From positions 1 to 58,176 of the forward strand of contig JADBJK010000076.1 in NCBI GenBank assembly GCA_014874485.1: a DNA stretch of 58,176 nt, in the 5' to 3' direction. Source of the stretch: Chloroflexota bacterium. Its GTDB lineage: Bacteria > Chloroflexota > Anaerolineae > DTLA01. Position numbers and translations under genes: made by a program. The notes beneath the pieces are model-generated. The model saw nothing but the letters and a program-made list of their open reading frames with translations. It was not told the DNA's origin and did no database searches. The stretch's first letter is position 1. The number at the start of each line of letters is the position of its first letter. Shown piece by piece: positions 50,368-58,176 of this stretch.

Positions 50368-51334
50368 CCTGGACGCGGACTTGGATTTACTCCAGGCGTT
50401 TGAGGCTGGCCTGGACCCACGCCACCCGGAACGCAGCGCCATCCCCGCGAAGGTGCTGGGGTACGGCGAAATCAGCACGACGCTGGAGATCGGCACCGAG
50501 AGCCAGCGGCACATCGCCTACAAGCGCCTGCCCATGTTCCGCACCGTGGAGGAGGCCGCCGTGTACCAGGCGCTGCACGAGGACTACGTGCGCACGCTGC
50601 GGGATCGCATCGGCCTGCACGTCGTGCCCGACAAGGCCGTGTCGTTCGTGGACAGGCGCAGCGGGCGCGTCGTGGTGTACATCGCGCAGCAGAAGTTGCC
50701 GCCAGACTCCATCGGCCACCGCGCCATGCAGATGCTCCCGCTGGAGGACGTGCGGCGGCTGGTGCAGGCCGTCTTAGCCGAGTCCGCGAAGGTCTTTGAC
50801 TTCAACCGCCAGCACGCGGGGGAACTGGAACTCGGCCTGGACATCCAGATATCCAACTGGGCCGTCGTGGGGCTTGACCCCCGCGAGCCGCGCCTGTCCG
50901 ACCCGATTGAACTGGCGTACTTTGACACCAGTTCGCCCATGATGCGGCGCGGCGGCGTGGAGCAATTGAACCCCGAAATCTTCCTGCGCAGCGCGCCGTC
51001 GTTCCTCGTCTGGATTCTCCGCCTGCTGTTCCTGGAAGACGTGATGACACGGTACTATGACTTCCGCAAGGTCGCGGTGGACCTGGTGGCGAACTTCTAC
51101 AAGGAGCAGCGGGACGAGTGGGTTCCAGCGGTAACCGAGGCGGTCAACGCATTCTTCGCGGAGCGGGACGGCGGCGCGATGGAGCCGCTCACGGTGAAGG
51201 AGGTCAGCGCGTACTACCGCGAGGATGCGACCATCTGGCGGCTCTACCTGGCGTTCCGCAAGGTGGATCGCGCGCTGCGTCTGGCGCTGGGGCGCGAGTA
51301 CCCGTACATCCTGCCCGCCAAGGTTCAGCGCTGA
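50360..51334 (+). CDS. Uncharacterised protein with kinase-like motifs (possibly DUF6206)
   Basis: A 324-residue protein. TTLEIGTESQRHIAYKRLPM near residues 38-57 resembles a nucleotide-binding lobe with a strand lysine. LGLDIQISNWAVVGLD (about 155-170) looks like a catalytic loop with Asp and Asn, and ELAYFDTSSPM (about 180-190) like the metal-binding Asp loop of aminoglycoside- or protein-kinase-type folds. This is my reading; the family may be the one called DUF6206. ATG 50360 follows GGGGAGGTGCCC and lies inside the end of the aminotransferase gene, so it may phosphorylate an amino compound made there. Confidence 0.6.
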   Translation: MIDLDADLDLLQAFEAGLDPRHPERSAIPAKVLGYGEISTTLEIGTESQRHIAYKRLPMFRTVEEAAVYQALHEDYVRTLRDRIGLHVVPDKAVSFVDRRSGRVVVYIAQQKLPPDSIGHRAMQMLPLEDVRRLVQAVLAESAKVFDFNRQHAGELELGLDIQISNWAVVGLDPREPRLSDPIELAYFDTSSPMMRRGGVEQLNPEIFLRSAPSFLVWILRLLFLEDVMTRYYDFRKVAVDLVANFYKEQRDEWVPAVTEAVNAFFAERDGGAMEPLTVKEVSAYYREDATIWRLYLAFRKVDRALRLALGREYPYILPAKVQR

Positions 51335-51369
51335 CGGGTGCGACTCGGCGGCCCCGCGAACTGGGCCTG

Positions 51370-51942
51370 CTATTTGGTCTCGCCGTTGGCGGGCTTTTCG
51401 CTGGGGCGCTCATTCTTGGGCGCGCGCGACAGCCCCAGCAGCCGCCCCGCGCTCCCGAAGAAGATCGCCAGCACCTGGCGGAATCGCCGCCTGTCCATGA
51501 ACGCGACCACCACCATCCACAGGATCACGATCCAGCCCAGGTCGGCATTGGCCCGAAACAGCGCCCAGAGGGTCATACCGTCAACGCCGCCGAGGCCCAG
51601 CAGAAGCACGGCGCGCTCGCGCGTTGCGATGAACAGTACCGTCCAGACGGCCACCCACCCCAGGGCGAACCGCGCCGGAAACAGCCCGCTCAGCACGAAG
51701 TAGGCGAGGATTCCCAGGGCCAGCGCCGCGTCAAAGGTAATGTCCTGCTCTCCCACCCAGGTGGGGTGCCAGTTGGGGTCGCGGCGGGCCAGCGCCCCGT
51801 CCACGCTGTCGGTGCTCCACGCCAGCAGCCCCAGCGCCACCGCGGGCACCAGCGCCTGCCTGCCCCAGATAAGGCCCATCGCCACGAGGGCAAACCCCGC
51901 AATCAGCCGCGAGAAGGTCAACGCATCCGCTAGTCGCTTCAT
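51370..51942 (-). CDS. CDP-alcohol phosphatidyltransferase-family protein
   Basis: A 190-residue membrane protein. STDSVDGALARRDPNW followed by VGEQDITFDAALALG is the CDP-OH-P signature (DG..AR...G..D...D) with slightly altered spacing between AR and G. The helices around it (LADALTFSRLIAGFALVAMG at the N-terminus) fit the family. Such enzymes make phosphatidylglycerophosphate, phosphatidylinositol-type or archaetidyl lipids from CDP-diacylglycerol. ATG 51942 follows AAAGGAGGTTGAC. Downstream of DUF2721 by 37 bp, so probably one operon. Confidence 0.8.
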   Translation of the reverse strand: MKRLADALTFSRLIAGFALVAMGLIWGRQALVPAVALGLLAWSTDSVDGALARRDPNWHPTWVGEQDITFDAALALGILAYFVLSGLFPARFALGWVAVWTVLFIATRERAVLLLGLGGVDGMTLWALFRANADLGWIVILWMVVVAFMDRRRFRQVLAIFFGSAGRLLGLSRAPKNERPSEKPANGETK

Positions 51943-51979
51943 GTCAACCTCCTTTCGCCGCCCGCTTGCCAACGCGGCG

Positions 51980-52456
51980 CTACAACCTCATGGTCTCCTC
52001 AACCTCCAGGACTACCGCGCGGGCGGAGATGGCGATTTCCTGCGCCGCGAGCACCGTGCCCGCCAGCACGAGCACCATCCCCATCAGGAACACCGCCAGC
52101 GCCGCCATGTTTAGCATCGCCGTTGCGAGGAACAGGCTCGCGGCGATGACGAACGCATCGGCCACGAAGACGACCACCGCCGCAAACAGGCTGTACACGG
52201 CGTTGCGCTGAATCCGAACGCGGAGCAGCAGGTCGGGCATCTGGCGCTCAATGGCGTCCAGGCGCACGTCGGCCACGGGGTCGCCCCGCTTCGGCAGCAG
52301 GTCAAGCCGCTCGCGGGCCAGCGCCCGCATGCGGTCGTTGATGCGCCCGTAGCGGTTCTGCATCCCCAGCAGGAGCAGCCCGCACGCGGAAATCATCACC
52401 GCAGGCGCGAGAATGGTCTGAATCGCTCGCGCCGCCTCCTCAATCGGAAACTGCAT
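51980..52456 (-). CDS. DUF2721 membrane protein
   Basis: A 158-residue protein. AIQTILAPAVMISACGLLLL forms the first helix, then NRYGRINDRMRALARERLDL, a conserved cytoplasmic stretch of DUF2721, and three further hydrophobic segments. Function unknown. ATG 52456 follows GGAGGATTAGAC. First gene of a two-gene unit with the CDP-alcohol phosphatidyltransferase. Confidence 0.82.
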   Translation of the reverse strand: MQFPIEEAARAIQTILAPAVMISACGLLLLGMQNRYGRINDRMRALARERLDLLPKRGDPVADVRLDAIERQMPDLLLRVRIQRNAVYSLFAAVVVFVADAFVIAASLFLATAMLNMAALAVFLMGMVLVLAGTVLAAQEIAISARAVVLEVEETMRL

Positions 52457-52526
52457 GTCTAATCCTCCGATGCGCGCTCACCGTCTCGGCTTCCCAGGAC
52501 GACACGGCGACATTAGACTGATCCGA

Positions 52527-52554
52527 ATTATACATAAGACGGTGGTTTGGACAA
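52527..52554 (-). promoter_or_regulatory. Promoter of the DUF2721 operon
   Basis: On the minus strand TTGTCC (52554-52549), a 16-bp spacer and a perfect TATAAT (52532-52527). Confidence 0.65.
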
Positions 52555-52636
52555 CACGCAGGATGGCCGACTCTTACCAACAACATTTGGAACCGAACTG
52601 AATGGCCTAAGGAAAGTCCCGCTGGGGCTTGCCGTA

Positions 52637-52665
52637 CCTCCCGGAGATTCAGCACCCCCGGGAGG
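52637..52665 (-). terminator. Hairpin after the FN3 protein gene
   Basis: CCTCCCGG (52637-52644) pairs with CCGGGAGG (52658-52665); it lies 8 bp beyond the stop of the gene at 52674. Confidence 0.5.
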
Positions 52666-52673
52666 CTGGGGGT

Positions 52674-54284
52674 CTATTTCATCACCAGCGGCAGGAACAC
52701 GCGCCGCTGCAGGCCGGGCACGCGCGTGGGCGTGGGGCCGGGCGTGTTCGTGGGCCGCGGCGTGGCTGTACGCGTAGGCGTGGGCGTAATGGTTGGCGTC
52801 CGCGTAGACGTGAGCGTGGCCGTGGGCGTGGGCGTGGCCTGTGTGCGGTATCCCATATCTCCGACGCTGGGCGCGCTGCAGAACTGGGCGTTGCACGCGC
52901 TGATCCAGTAGTAGTAGAACGTCCCGACCGACGCACTGGTGTCATCGTAAGAAGTGGCCGCGGGCCCGGCGATGATGGTCTTCGCCCCCGTCGGCGAGGT
53001 GGCGCGTTCAATGCGATAGTACGCCGCGCCGGTGGACGCGTTCCACGTTACGCGCACCTTATCCGGAAAGGTCCCGTCGCTGGCCGCCACGCCCGTGGGC
53101 GCCGCGAAGTTGCGGTAGCCGCCGTCGTACGCGGTGAAGTCGCTGCACCCAGCAGCCGTGCACGCCTGGACGATGTAGTAGTACTGCACGCCCCGCTCCG
53201 CGGTCGCGTCGTCATAGGGACTCGCGGCAACGTCGGGGAACGTCTCCGAGTAGTGTCCGGCAGTCAGCCCGCGGCGGACCTTGTAGAACGTGGCGTACGG
53301 GTGCGCGGCCCAGGACACGCGCACCTTGTCGGTGTAGGTGCCGTCGCTGGCGGCCACGCCCGTGGGCGGCGTCAATTTGCGGTAGCCGAGGTCGGTGGCG
53401 TAGGCCCCGCAGATGGTGTCATCCGCGGTGCAGGCCCACACCCGGTACTCGTAACTCGCGCCCGGCGTGGCGAGCGTGTCATGCGCCACGGTGTCGGTGG
53501 TTAGAGCCACCCGCACCGCCGTTCCGCCCGCCGCCGGCACGCGCCACACCTGATAGCGCCCCGTGCCCGCCACAGCGTTCCAGGTTACGACCACTCTATC
53601 CGTCCACAGGCCGTCCGTCGCCGAGACGCCCATGGGCGGGGGATACTGGCGGTAGCCTGTGTCCTCGCCGTCGCCGCTCTGATCAGCGGGCGATGTGGAG
53701 AAAGCCCTGACCCAGTAGTAGTACATGGTGCCGGGAACAGCCGAGGTGTTGTCGTAGTAGGTGTTTGTGATGTTCGCGACGGCTACGTCATACCCCGCCG
53801 ACGTGGTGCCGCGGTACAGCGTGTAGGACGTCGCGCCCTGCACGATGTTCCAGGTGATCCGCACCTTGTCGGTGTACGTTCCATCGCTGGCGTACACCGT
53901 CGGCGTCGCAAGCCCTCGGAAACCCGAATCCGAATTGCTGTAGCCGCTGCAATTGGCATTGTCCACGCACGCGATCACCCAGTAGTAGCGCACCTGCACC
54001 GGGCCGGGTTCGTAGTCGCTATACTCTGTGGCGGTTGTGTTCGCGAGGCTCGTCTTGTTTCCATCCACTGTGTCTGAACGGAACACGCGGTAACCATTGG
54101 CACCGGCCGAGGGGTACCAGGTAATCTGGATCTTGGTTGAGTAGGCCCCGTCGGATGCCGAGACGTTCGTGGGAGGCGGCGGGGCGGCGGCGGGTTCGGG
54201 CAACTGCGCCGATGCAGCGGGGAGCCCAAAGCACAGCACGATGACGAGCACTGCGAGGATTCGGATGCGCAAGCCGGATTTCAT
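52674..54284 (-). CDS. Secreted protein with five fibronectin type III-like repeats and C-terminal FLPLVMK
   Basis: A 536-residue secreted protein. Residues 1-26 are a signal peptide ending ASA. Five repeats of about 90 residues follow; each begins PT(G/N)V.ASDG(T/A)Y..K(V/I)(R/Q)(V/I)(T/S)W and ends in YYYW(V/I).AC....CS.......GYR, and three or four carry a Cys pair that could form a disulfide. A Thr/Pro/Arg spacer (about 475-520) leads to RRVFLPLVMK at the very end. FN3 arrays mediate adhesion or carbohydrate interaction outside the cell. The repeats differ, so expansion is old. Confidence 0.88.
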   Translation of the reverse strand: MKSGLRIRILAVLVIVLCFGLPAASAQLPEPAAAPPPPTNVSASDGAYSTKIQITWYPSAGANGYRVFRSDTVDGNKTSLANTTATEYSDYEPGPVQVRYYWVIACVDNANCSGYSNSDSGFRGLATPTVYASDGTYTDKVRITWNIVQGATSYTLYRGTTSAGYDVAVANITNTYYDNTSAVPGTMYYYWVRAFSTSPADQSGDGEDTGYRQYPPPMGVSATDGLWTDRVVVTWNAVAGTGRYQVWRVPAAGGTAVRVALTTDTVAHDTLATPGASYEYRVWACTADDTICGAYATDLGYRKLTPPTGVAASDGTYTDKVRVSWAAHPYATFYKVRRGLTAGHYSETFPDVAASPYDDATAERGVQYYYIVQACTAAGCSDFTAYDGGYRNFAAPTGVAASDGTFPDKVRVTWNASTGAAYYRIERATSPTGAKTIIAGPAATSYDDTSASVGTFYYYWISACNAQFCSAPSVGDMGYRTQATPTPTATLTSTRTPTITPTPTRTATPRPTNTPGPTPTRVPGLQRRVFLPLVMK

Positions 54285-54432
54285 GTAGATTGCTCCTTGT
54301 GAGGGACATGCCCATTCCCTGAAAACACGCGGACCAGGGACGGGGTCGGACGAATGAACAGTGGTACGTTGGAACCGGCGCCAACGGGCCGGAAGCAGGA
54401 TTGCGGCTGCAGCCGTGGGCTAGCGCAAACGT

Positions 54433-54461
54433 ATTATATGATGAATCATCTCAAATCCCAA
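54433..54461 (-). promoter_or_regulatory. Promoter with palindromic operator-like spacer before the FN3 gene
   Basis: On the minus strand TTGGGA (54461-54456), a 17-bp spacer and a perfect TATAAT (54438-54433). The spacer contains GATGAATCATC (54440-54450), an 11-base palindrome, a possible regulator site. The transcript leader would be about 140 nt. The rest of 54285-54640 shows one stray repeat module near 54590-54621. Confidence 0.55.
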
Positions 54462-54640
54462 ATGCGCTCTTGACTTGACGGATTCCGTCTTGTGTTGGTG
54501 ATCAAGGTGCGCTGCACGTTCGGAACTGGACATTGGCGAGGATGAGCGCCTCGCACCTGTTCCGATTCCGATGGCGCGGCGCACAGCCGTGGGATTCTGC
54601 GCTTCGCTCAGAATGACAGGCCGCAAGTGCGGTCGTGGTA

Positions 54641-55432
54641 CTAGTCCGTTTTCTTCCCGCGCGGCGGGAGCGGCAGGAACGCGCTGGTGCGTTCCACGTA
54701 CTCCCTGTACTGCGGCTTGGTTTCCACCAGCGTCTTCTCCAGCAGCGCCACGCCCGATACCCGCAACAGGAGCAGCGTCATGAGAATCGGGCTGAACACC
54801 GTCCACCAGCCGCCCGCCGCCAGCGCGATGAGGTAGTAGCCCCACCACTGGGCCGAGTCGCCGAAGTAATTGGGGTGGCGCGTGTACCGCCACACGCCCC
54901 GATCCATGACCTTGCCCCTGTTGGCGGGGTCGGCCTTGAAACGCGCCAACTGGAGGTCGCCCACCGCCTCAAAGTAGAACCCGATCACCCACACGAAAAG
55001 GCCCAGGTCGTCCAGGAACGTGATGCGGGCGGGGGCAGCCCCGTGCTGTGCAGCCAGCAGCGGCGCGGATATGAGCCACATGAGCACGCCCTGGGTCAGG
55101 AACACGCGGAAGTAACTCTTCCACCAGAAATCTGCGCCCGCTTCCTCGCGCCACTTGCGGTAGCGGAAGTCCTCGCCCTTGCCCCAGTTGCGCCACAGGA
55201 TGTAGCCCGACAGGCGCAGCCCCCAGACCGTAACCATCGCCATCAGGAGCACCTTGCGCCCGACGAAGCCATCGGTGAGCGCGAAGTACACCCAGCCCGT
55301 GATGACAAACCCCAGCCCCCAGAAGATGTCCACGATGCTGGCGTTTTTCTTGACCAGGCTGGCGATCCATATCGCGGTCATGTAGGCCCAAATGACCAAC
55401 GCCGCGATGCCCCAGATGTGCAGAATCGTCAT
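54641..55432 (-). CDS. DUF1295 membrane protein (steroid 5-alpha-reductase-like)
   Basis: A 263-residue polytopic protein. SIVDIFWGLGFVITGWVYF, FRYRKWREEAGADFWWKSYF, and the C-terminal GVWRYTRHPNYFGDSAQWWG with YREYVERTSAFLPLPPR are hallmarks of DUF1295, related to steroid reductases and isoprenylcysteine methyltransferases. The HPNYFG motif binds the nucleotide cofactor. Substrate unknown, probably a lipid double bond. ATG 55432 is used; a GTG three codons upstream is possible. Confidence 0.88.
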   Translation of the reverse strand: MTILHIWGIAALVIWAYMTAIWIASLVKKNASIVDIFWGLGFVITGWVYFALTDGFVGRKVLLMAMVTVWGLRLSGYILWRNWGKGEDFRYRKWREEAGADFWWKSYFRVFLTQGVLMWLISAPLLAAQHGAAPARITFLDDLGLFVWVIGFYFEAVGDLQLARFKADPANRGKVMDRGVWRYTRHPNYFGDSAQWWGYYLIALAAGGWWTVFSPILMTLLLLRVSGVALLEKTLVETKPQYREYVERTSAFLPLPPRGKKTD

Positions 55433-55465
55433 GCGCTCCACCCCTGTCGTTCTCGTCGCATCTGG

Positions 55466-55494
55466 AGTATGGCACGCAAGGCGAGGGGTGTCAA
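55466..55494 (-). promoter_or_regulatory. Promoter of the DUF1295 gene
   Basis: On the minus strand a perfect TTGACA (55494-55489), a 17-bp spacer and CATACT (55471-55466) preceded by TGC, about 30 bp before the ATG. Confidence 0.75.
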
Positions 55495-55519
55495 GCAGCG
55501 CAGGCTAGCGCTCGCCACG

Positions 55520-55800
55520 TTGTGGTCATTGCCAGGGCGCCCAGCGCCCGAAGCAATCCCAGCAGACCGTCATTCTTCGCGGCTTCGCCGCTCAGAATCC
55601 CGCCGACCGAGATGCTTCGCCTTCGCTCAGCATGACAAATGGAGCGGGAGATTGCTTCGCTTCGCTCGCAATGACAGATGGGATGTCATTGCGAGGGGCG
55701 AAGCCCCGAAGCAATCCCAGCAGACTGTCATTCTGCGCGGCTGCGCCGCTCAGAATCTCGCCGACCGAGATGCCTCGTTTCGCTCAGCATGACAAATGGA
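55520..55800. repeat. Double modular CATTGCGAG/CATTCTG repeat
   Basis: Two consecutive elements of about 150 bp: each has CATTGC.AG...GAAGCAATCCCAGCAGAC, GTCATTCT.CGCGGC...GCTCAGAATC, CCGACCGAGATGC and CGCTCAGCATGACAAATGGAG. The near-identity of the two indicates tandem duplication. No gene is seen between the DUF1295 promoter and the promoter at 55841. Confidence 0.85.
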
Positions 55801-55840
55801 GCGGCCCGCACGCCGCTATCCCCGGCCGCTCCCCTCGCCC

Positions 55841-55869
55841 TTGCGCCCGCCGCGCCGACCTGCTATACT
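55841..55869 (+). promoter_or_regulatory. Promoter of the PLD-family gene
   Basis: TTGCGC (55841-55846), a 17-bp spacer and TATACT (55864-55869) preceded by TGC. Confidence 0.65.
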
Positions 55870-55926
55870 GCCCACGTCGCCAACGAGGGCACGCCTGCAT
55901 CCTCGTCGGCGCGAAAGGAGCACGTT

Positions 55927-57864
55927 ATGTCAAGCGATGCACAGAAGTTGGCCTTCTACCAGAAACACCGCCTTCGGATGCACGCCACGCCCGGCCTGGA
56001 AGCCGTCGTCCTGCACTGGACCATCGGCGAGGCGTTCCTCCCCGGCCTCCAGGGGTTCACCATCTTCCGCACCGACGCGGGCGGCACCCGCGCGCCGCTC
56101 CGCAGTTTTGACTGGCAGAAGGACTCGGACCTGGACCCCATCCGCCGCTTCTCGTGGATTGACTTCACCTGCACCGAGGGCCAGACGTACACCTACGAGA
56201 TCTTCGCCCGCTACAAGACCGGCAAGCGGTTCAAGCCCTCCGAATACGCCGACTTCCCCGATGCCGCGCCGTTCCTCCATGCCGAGACGCAGGTAACCAC
56301 CCACTCCAACGCCAACCGAACCATCTCCGTCCACTTCACCAAAGCCATTGACACCGGCATCCCCGGGTGGGACCCCACCAACGGCATAGACCGCCACTTC
56401 GTGGACTTCGTGGACTCGGCCCCTGCGGGCGGCTCCATCAGCGCTCACTTCTACCAGTGCAACCGCGCCAACATCCGCGACGCCTTCCTGCGCGCCGCCG
56501 ACCGCGGGGTGAGAATCCGCTTCCTCACCGACAGCGAGTACTACAGCAAGAAGGTCTCGTGGGTGCCCAAGCCGCGCAAACTGAAGGACAAGGCCCGCCC
56601 CGAACTGTGGGACGATTTCGCCGACCACATGCAACTGCCTGCCCTGCCCATCCCCGGCGACCTGCCCGTAACCCACCTGGAATTGCAGCACCTGGTGGAC
56701 TCCCTCAGCGCGCAGGGGCTCCAGGCCGTGGCGAACGCGGTGCTCCTGCCCGCCTTTCAGGCCGACGCCGAGGCGCTGGAAGCCCTGCGGTCCTACCGCG
56801 CGGCGCTCCTGGCCTTTCTCATCAACCGCACCAAGTACTACGACGTCTTCTACAAGCCGCTGGAGCAGCACCCCAACATTCGTGTGGAGTCGGACCGCTC
56901 GGCGGGGTTCGCGGGGGCCTGGCAGTCGCACAACAAGTTCGCCGTCATCTGCGACGCGGGCGGCAATCCACTGGCCGTCGCCACCGGCTCGTACAACCTG
57001 ACCGACAACGCCACCGAGCGCCAGAACAACACCCTGCTCATCATCCGCGCGCCCGAGGTGGCGCAGGTGTACCTGGACCAGTTCAACCAACTGTGGGGCA
57101 GCGATGGGTTTGAGTTTGACCGCGCCAAGTCCAAACTGCGCGGGCGCGACACCCAGAAGTTCTGGCAGGACTACGCCGACCTGTCCCGCACGGTGTTGGT
57201 GCCGGCCCGCTTCCCGGGCGAGTCGCCGATGGTGGTGGAGGTCCTGTTCTCGCCGTCGCCGCTGGAACCGGCCATCAACGACCCCTCGCGCCAGGTTACC
57301 CACGACACCAACCGCGTGGTGGATTTCGTGGGGCGTGCGCGGAATAGCATCCACTTCGCCGCGTTCTACTTCACCGACGACGCCGTGGGCGAGGCGGTGC
57401 GGCAACGCATGGACGAGGGCGTGGTGGTGAGCGGCATCAGCGACAATGAGGGCGCGGGCACCAAGTACTCCGAGTACCACTTCACCATGTGGCACAAGGG
57501 CGAGATTCTAGAGGGAAGCCTCAACCCGGGGCTTGTCCCGTTCCACATCACCGACGTGCGCGTGAACGCCGACTACGTGGTGCACCACAAGTTCTTCGTG
57601 CTGGACGTGGGGGCGGTCGGCGCGACGGTCATCACCGGCTCGCGCAACTTCACCGACGCCGCCGGGCGCGAGAACGACGAGAACATGCTCATCCTCCAGG
57701 ACCCGCGCCTGGCGGACATCTTCTTCGTGGAGTTCTACCAACTGTTCTCGTTCTACAAGACCCGCTACGAGAAGGCCAAGATATGGTACCTGAAGTACCT
57801 CAGCGGGCCGGACAAGACGTTCCGCGAGATGTTCTTCAACCCGAACTTCCAGCCGCACGGGTAG
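55927..57864 (+). CDS. Phospholipase D-superfamily protein with N-terminal FN3-like domain
   Basis: A 645-residue protein without a signal peptide. Residues about 20-110 form an FN3-like domain (LEAVVLHWTIG, FTIFRTDAGG, TYTYEIFARYKTGKRFKPSE). Two PLD half-sites follow: SHNKFAVICD then ATGSYNLTDNATERQNN (about 338-375), and VHHKFFVLDV then ITGSRNFTDAAGRENDENM (about 557-592), each HxKxxxxD with a downstream Asn and acidic residues. A helical insertion (about 210-310) separates the first domain parts. PLD enzymes cleave phosphodiesters of lipids or nucleic acids; cytosolic location and lack of partners leave the role open. ATG 55927 follows GAAAGGAGCACGTT. Confidence 0.88.
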   Translation: MSSDAQKLAFYQKHRLRMHATPGLEAVVLHWTIGEAFLPGLQGFTIFRTDAGGTRAPLRSFDWQKDSDLDPIRRFSWIDFTCTEGQTYTYEIFARYKTGKRFKPSEYADFPDAAPFLHAETQVTTHSNANRTISVHFTKAIDTGIPGWDPTNGIDRHFVDFVDSAPAGGSISAHFYQCNRANIRDAFLRAADRGVRIRFLTDSEYYSKKVSWVPKPRKLKDKARPELWDDFADHMQLPALPIPGDLPVTHLELQHLVDSLSAQGLQAVANAVLLPAFQADAEALEALRSYRAALLAFLINRTKYYDVFYKPLEQHPNIRVESDRSAGFAGAWQSHNKFAVICDAGGNPLAVATGSYNLTDNATERQNNTLLIIRAPEVAQVYLDQFNQLWGSDGFEFDRAKSKLRGRDTQKFWQDYADLSRTVLVPARFPGESPMVVEVLFSPSPLEPAINDPSRQVTHDTNRVVDFVGRARNSIHFAAFYFTDDAVGEAVRQRMDEGVVVSGISDNEGAGTKYSEYHFTMWHKGEILEGSLNPGLVPFHITDVRVNADYVVHHKFFVLDVGAVGATVITGSRNFTDAAGRENDENMLILQDPRLADIFFVEFYQLFSFYKTRYEKAKIWYLKYLSGPDKTFREMFFNPNFQPHG

Positions 57865-57967
57865 GGGGCAGCGGTCTGTCCACTCGCCCCCGGAAAGGGT
57901 CGGGGGACGGGCACACGTGCGCCGCGCCTCCGAGGTGCGCCGCCGTGCGATCTCCTCCCTCGCACAA

Positions 57968-58176
57968 GATGCTTCAGCGTCGGGCGGGCGGGCCGCGCGG
58001 GGCTGAACCCCCGCGCTAAATGAACCAAGCCCCCTTCGGGCCTAGCCCCAGCCCGCAGGGCTTTGCCCCTTCAGCCCGATGCTTCAGCGTCGGGCAAGCC
58101 CGCGCGGGGCTGAACCCCCGCGCTAAATGAACCAAGCCCCCTTCGGGCCTAGCCCCAGCCCGCAGGGCTTTGCCCC
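57968..58176. repeat. Tandem repeat of 110-bp period running off the window
   Basis: A unit starting GATGCTTCAGCGTCGGGC and containing CGCGGGGCTGAACCCCCGCG (hairpin), CTAAATGAACCAAGCCCCCT and AGCCCGCAGGGCTTTGCCCC starts at 57968 and again at 58078. The copies are nearly identical except for a few bases after GTCGGGC. A degenerate GCGACGC-type palindrome precedes it at about 57914-57948. No gene is visible from 57865 to the end. Confidence 0.85.

Overview
The window is 58 kb of GC-rich bacterial chromosome with densely packed genes on both strands. It has no rRNA, prophage, insertion sequence or CRISPR array. It looks like a Chloroflexota (Anaerolineae-like) genome. The reasons are the Pro/Thr-rich linkers behind lipoprotein and signal-peptide sequences, a secreted fibronectin-type protein ending in FLPLVMK, and intergenic repeats built from CATTGCGAG / GAAGCAATC and CATTCTGAG / GAAGAATC modules. 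The placement is inference; no rRNA or marker phylogeny is available here.

Layout. 1-2132 (minus): the end of a glycerol-3-phosphate dehydrogenase and an alkyl-DHAP-synthase-like FAD enzyme. 2550-6487 (plus): a four-gene ABC importer, divergent from that pair. 6793-10358: AMMECR1 protein, GPH-type transporter, acyltransferase-like protein and a lipoprotein. 10470-16010 (minus): a nitrilase, a nitrilase paralogue without its catalytic triad, an MFS transporter, a MogA/MoaB protein and a PHP/AlbA_2 fusion. 16487-20713 (plus): LCP protein, an S51-like/CysRS-tail fusion and an RNase J-like nuclease. 20781-26257: glpK, a Pro/Thr-rich surface protein, murB, and pgl/zwf of the oxidative pentose phosphate pathway. 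26391-31671: tRNA-Arg(CCG), HAD hydrolase, SDR, zinc alcohol dehydrogenase and a PEP/pyruvate-binding protein. 32045-33615: SAM-I riboswitch and metK. 33675-38108: antiporter-like permease, tRNA-Asn(GTT), a novel lipoprotein and an AlkD-like protein. 38483-42132 (minus): frameshifted PAS gene, a probable selenoprotein thioredoxin, Hsp20, a DUF433/DUF5615 toxin-antitoxin pair and an HTH-nuclease. 42278-45764: membrane proteins, a radical SAM/SPASM enzyme and a Tat lipoprotein. 45957-48580 (minus): a tungstate/molybdate importer behind a Moco-type riboswitch. 49087-58176: aminotransferase, kinase-like protein, CDP-alcohol phosphotransferase, FN3 protein, DUF1295 reductase and a PLD-family protein, ending in a 110-bp tandem repeat.

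The strongest discovery is at 39188-39832. A two-domain thioredoxin-fold protein has an in-frame TGA exactly at the first cysteine of its second CxxC motif, and a perfect 7-bp stem-loop starts 10 nt downstream. This is the layout of a bacterial selenocysteine codon with its SECIS element. Together with the molybdenum/tungsten cofactor riboswitch, the Tup importer and the Mog protein it suggests a cell using selenium and Mo/W enzymes, although no sel genes lie in the window.

Regulation is easy to read here. Many genes have a TTGACA-like -35, a 17-bp spacer and a -10 preceded by TGC or TGG. Two riboswitch leaders are each followed by an intrinsic terminator and then by the same type of inverted-repeat element before the ribosome binding site.
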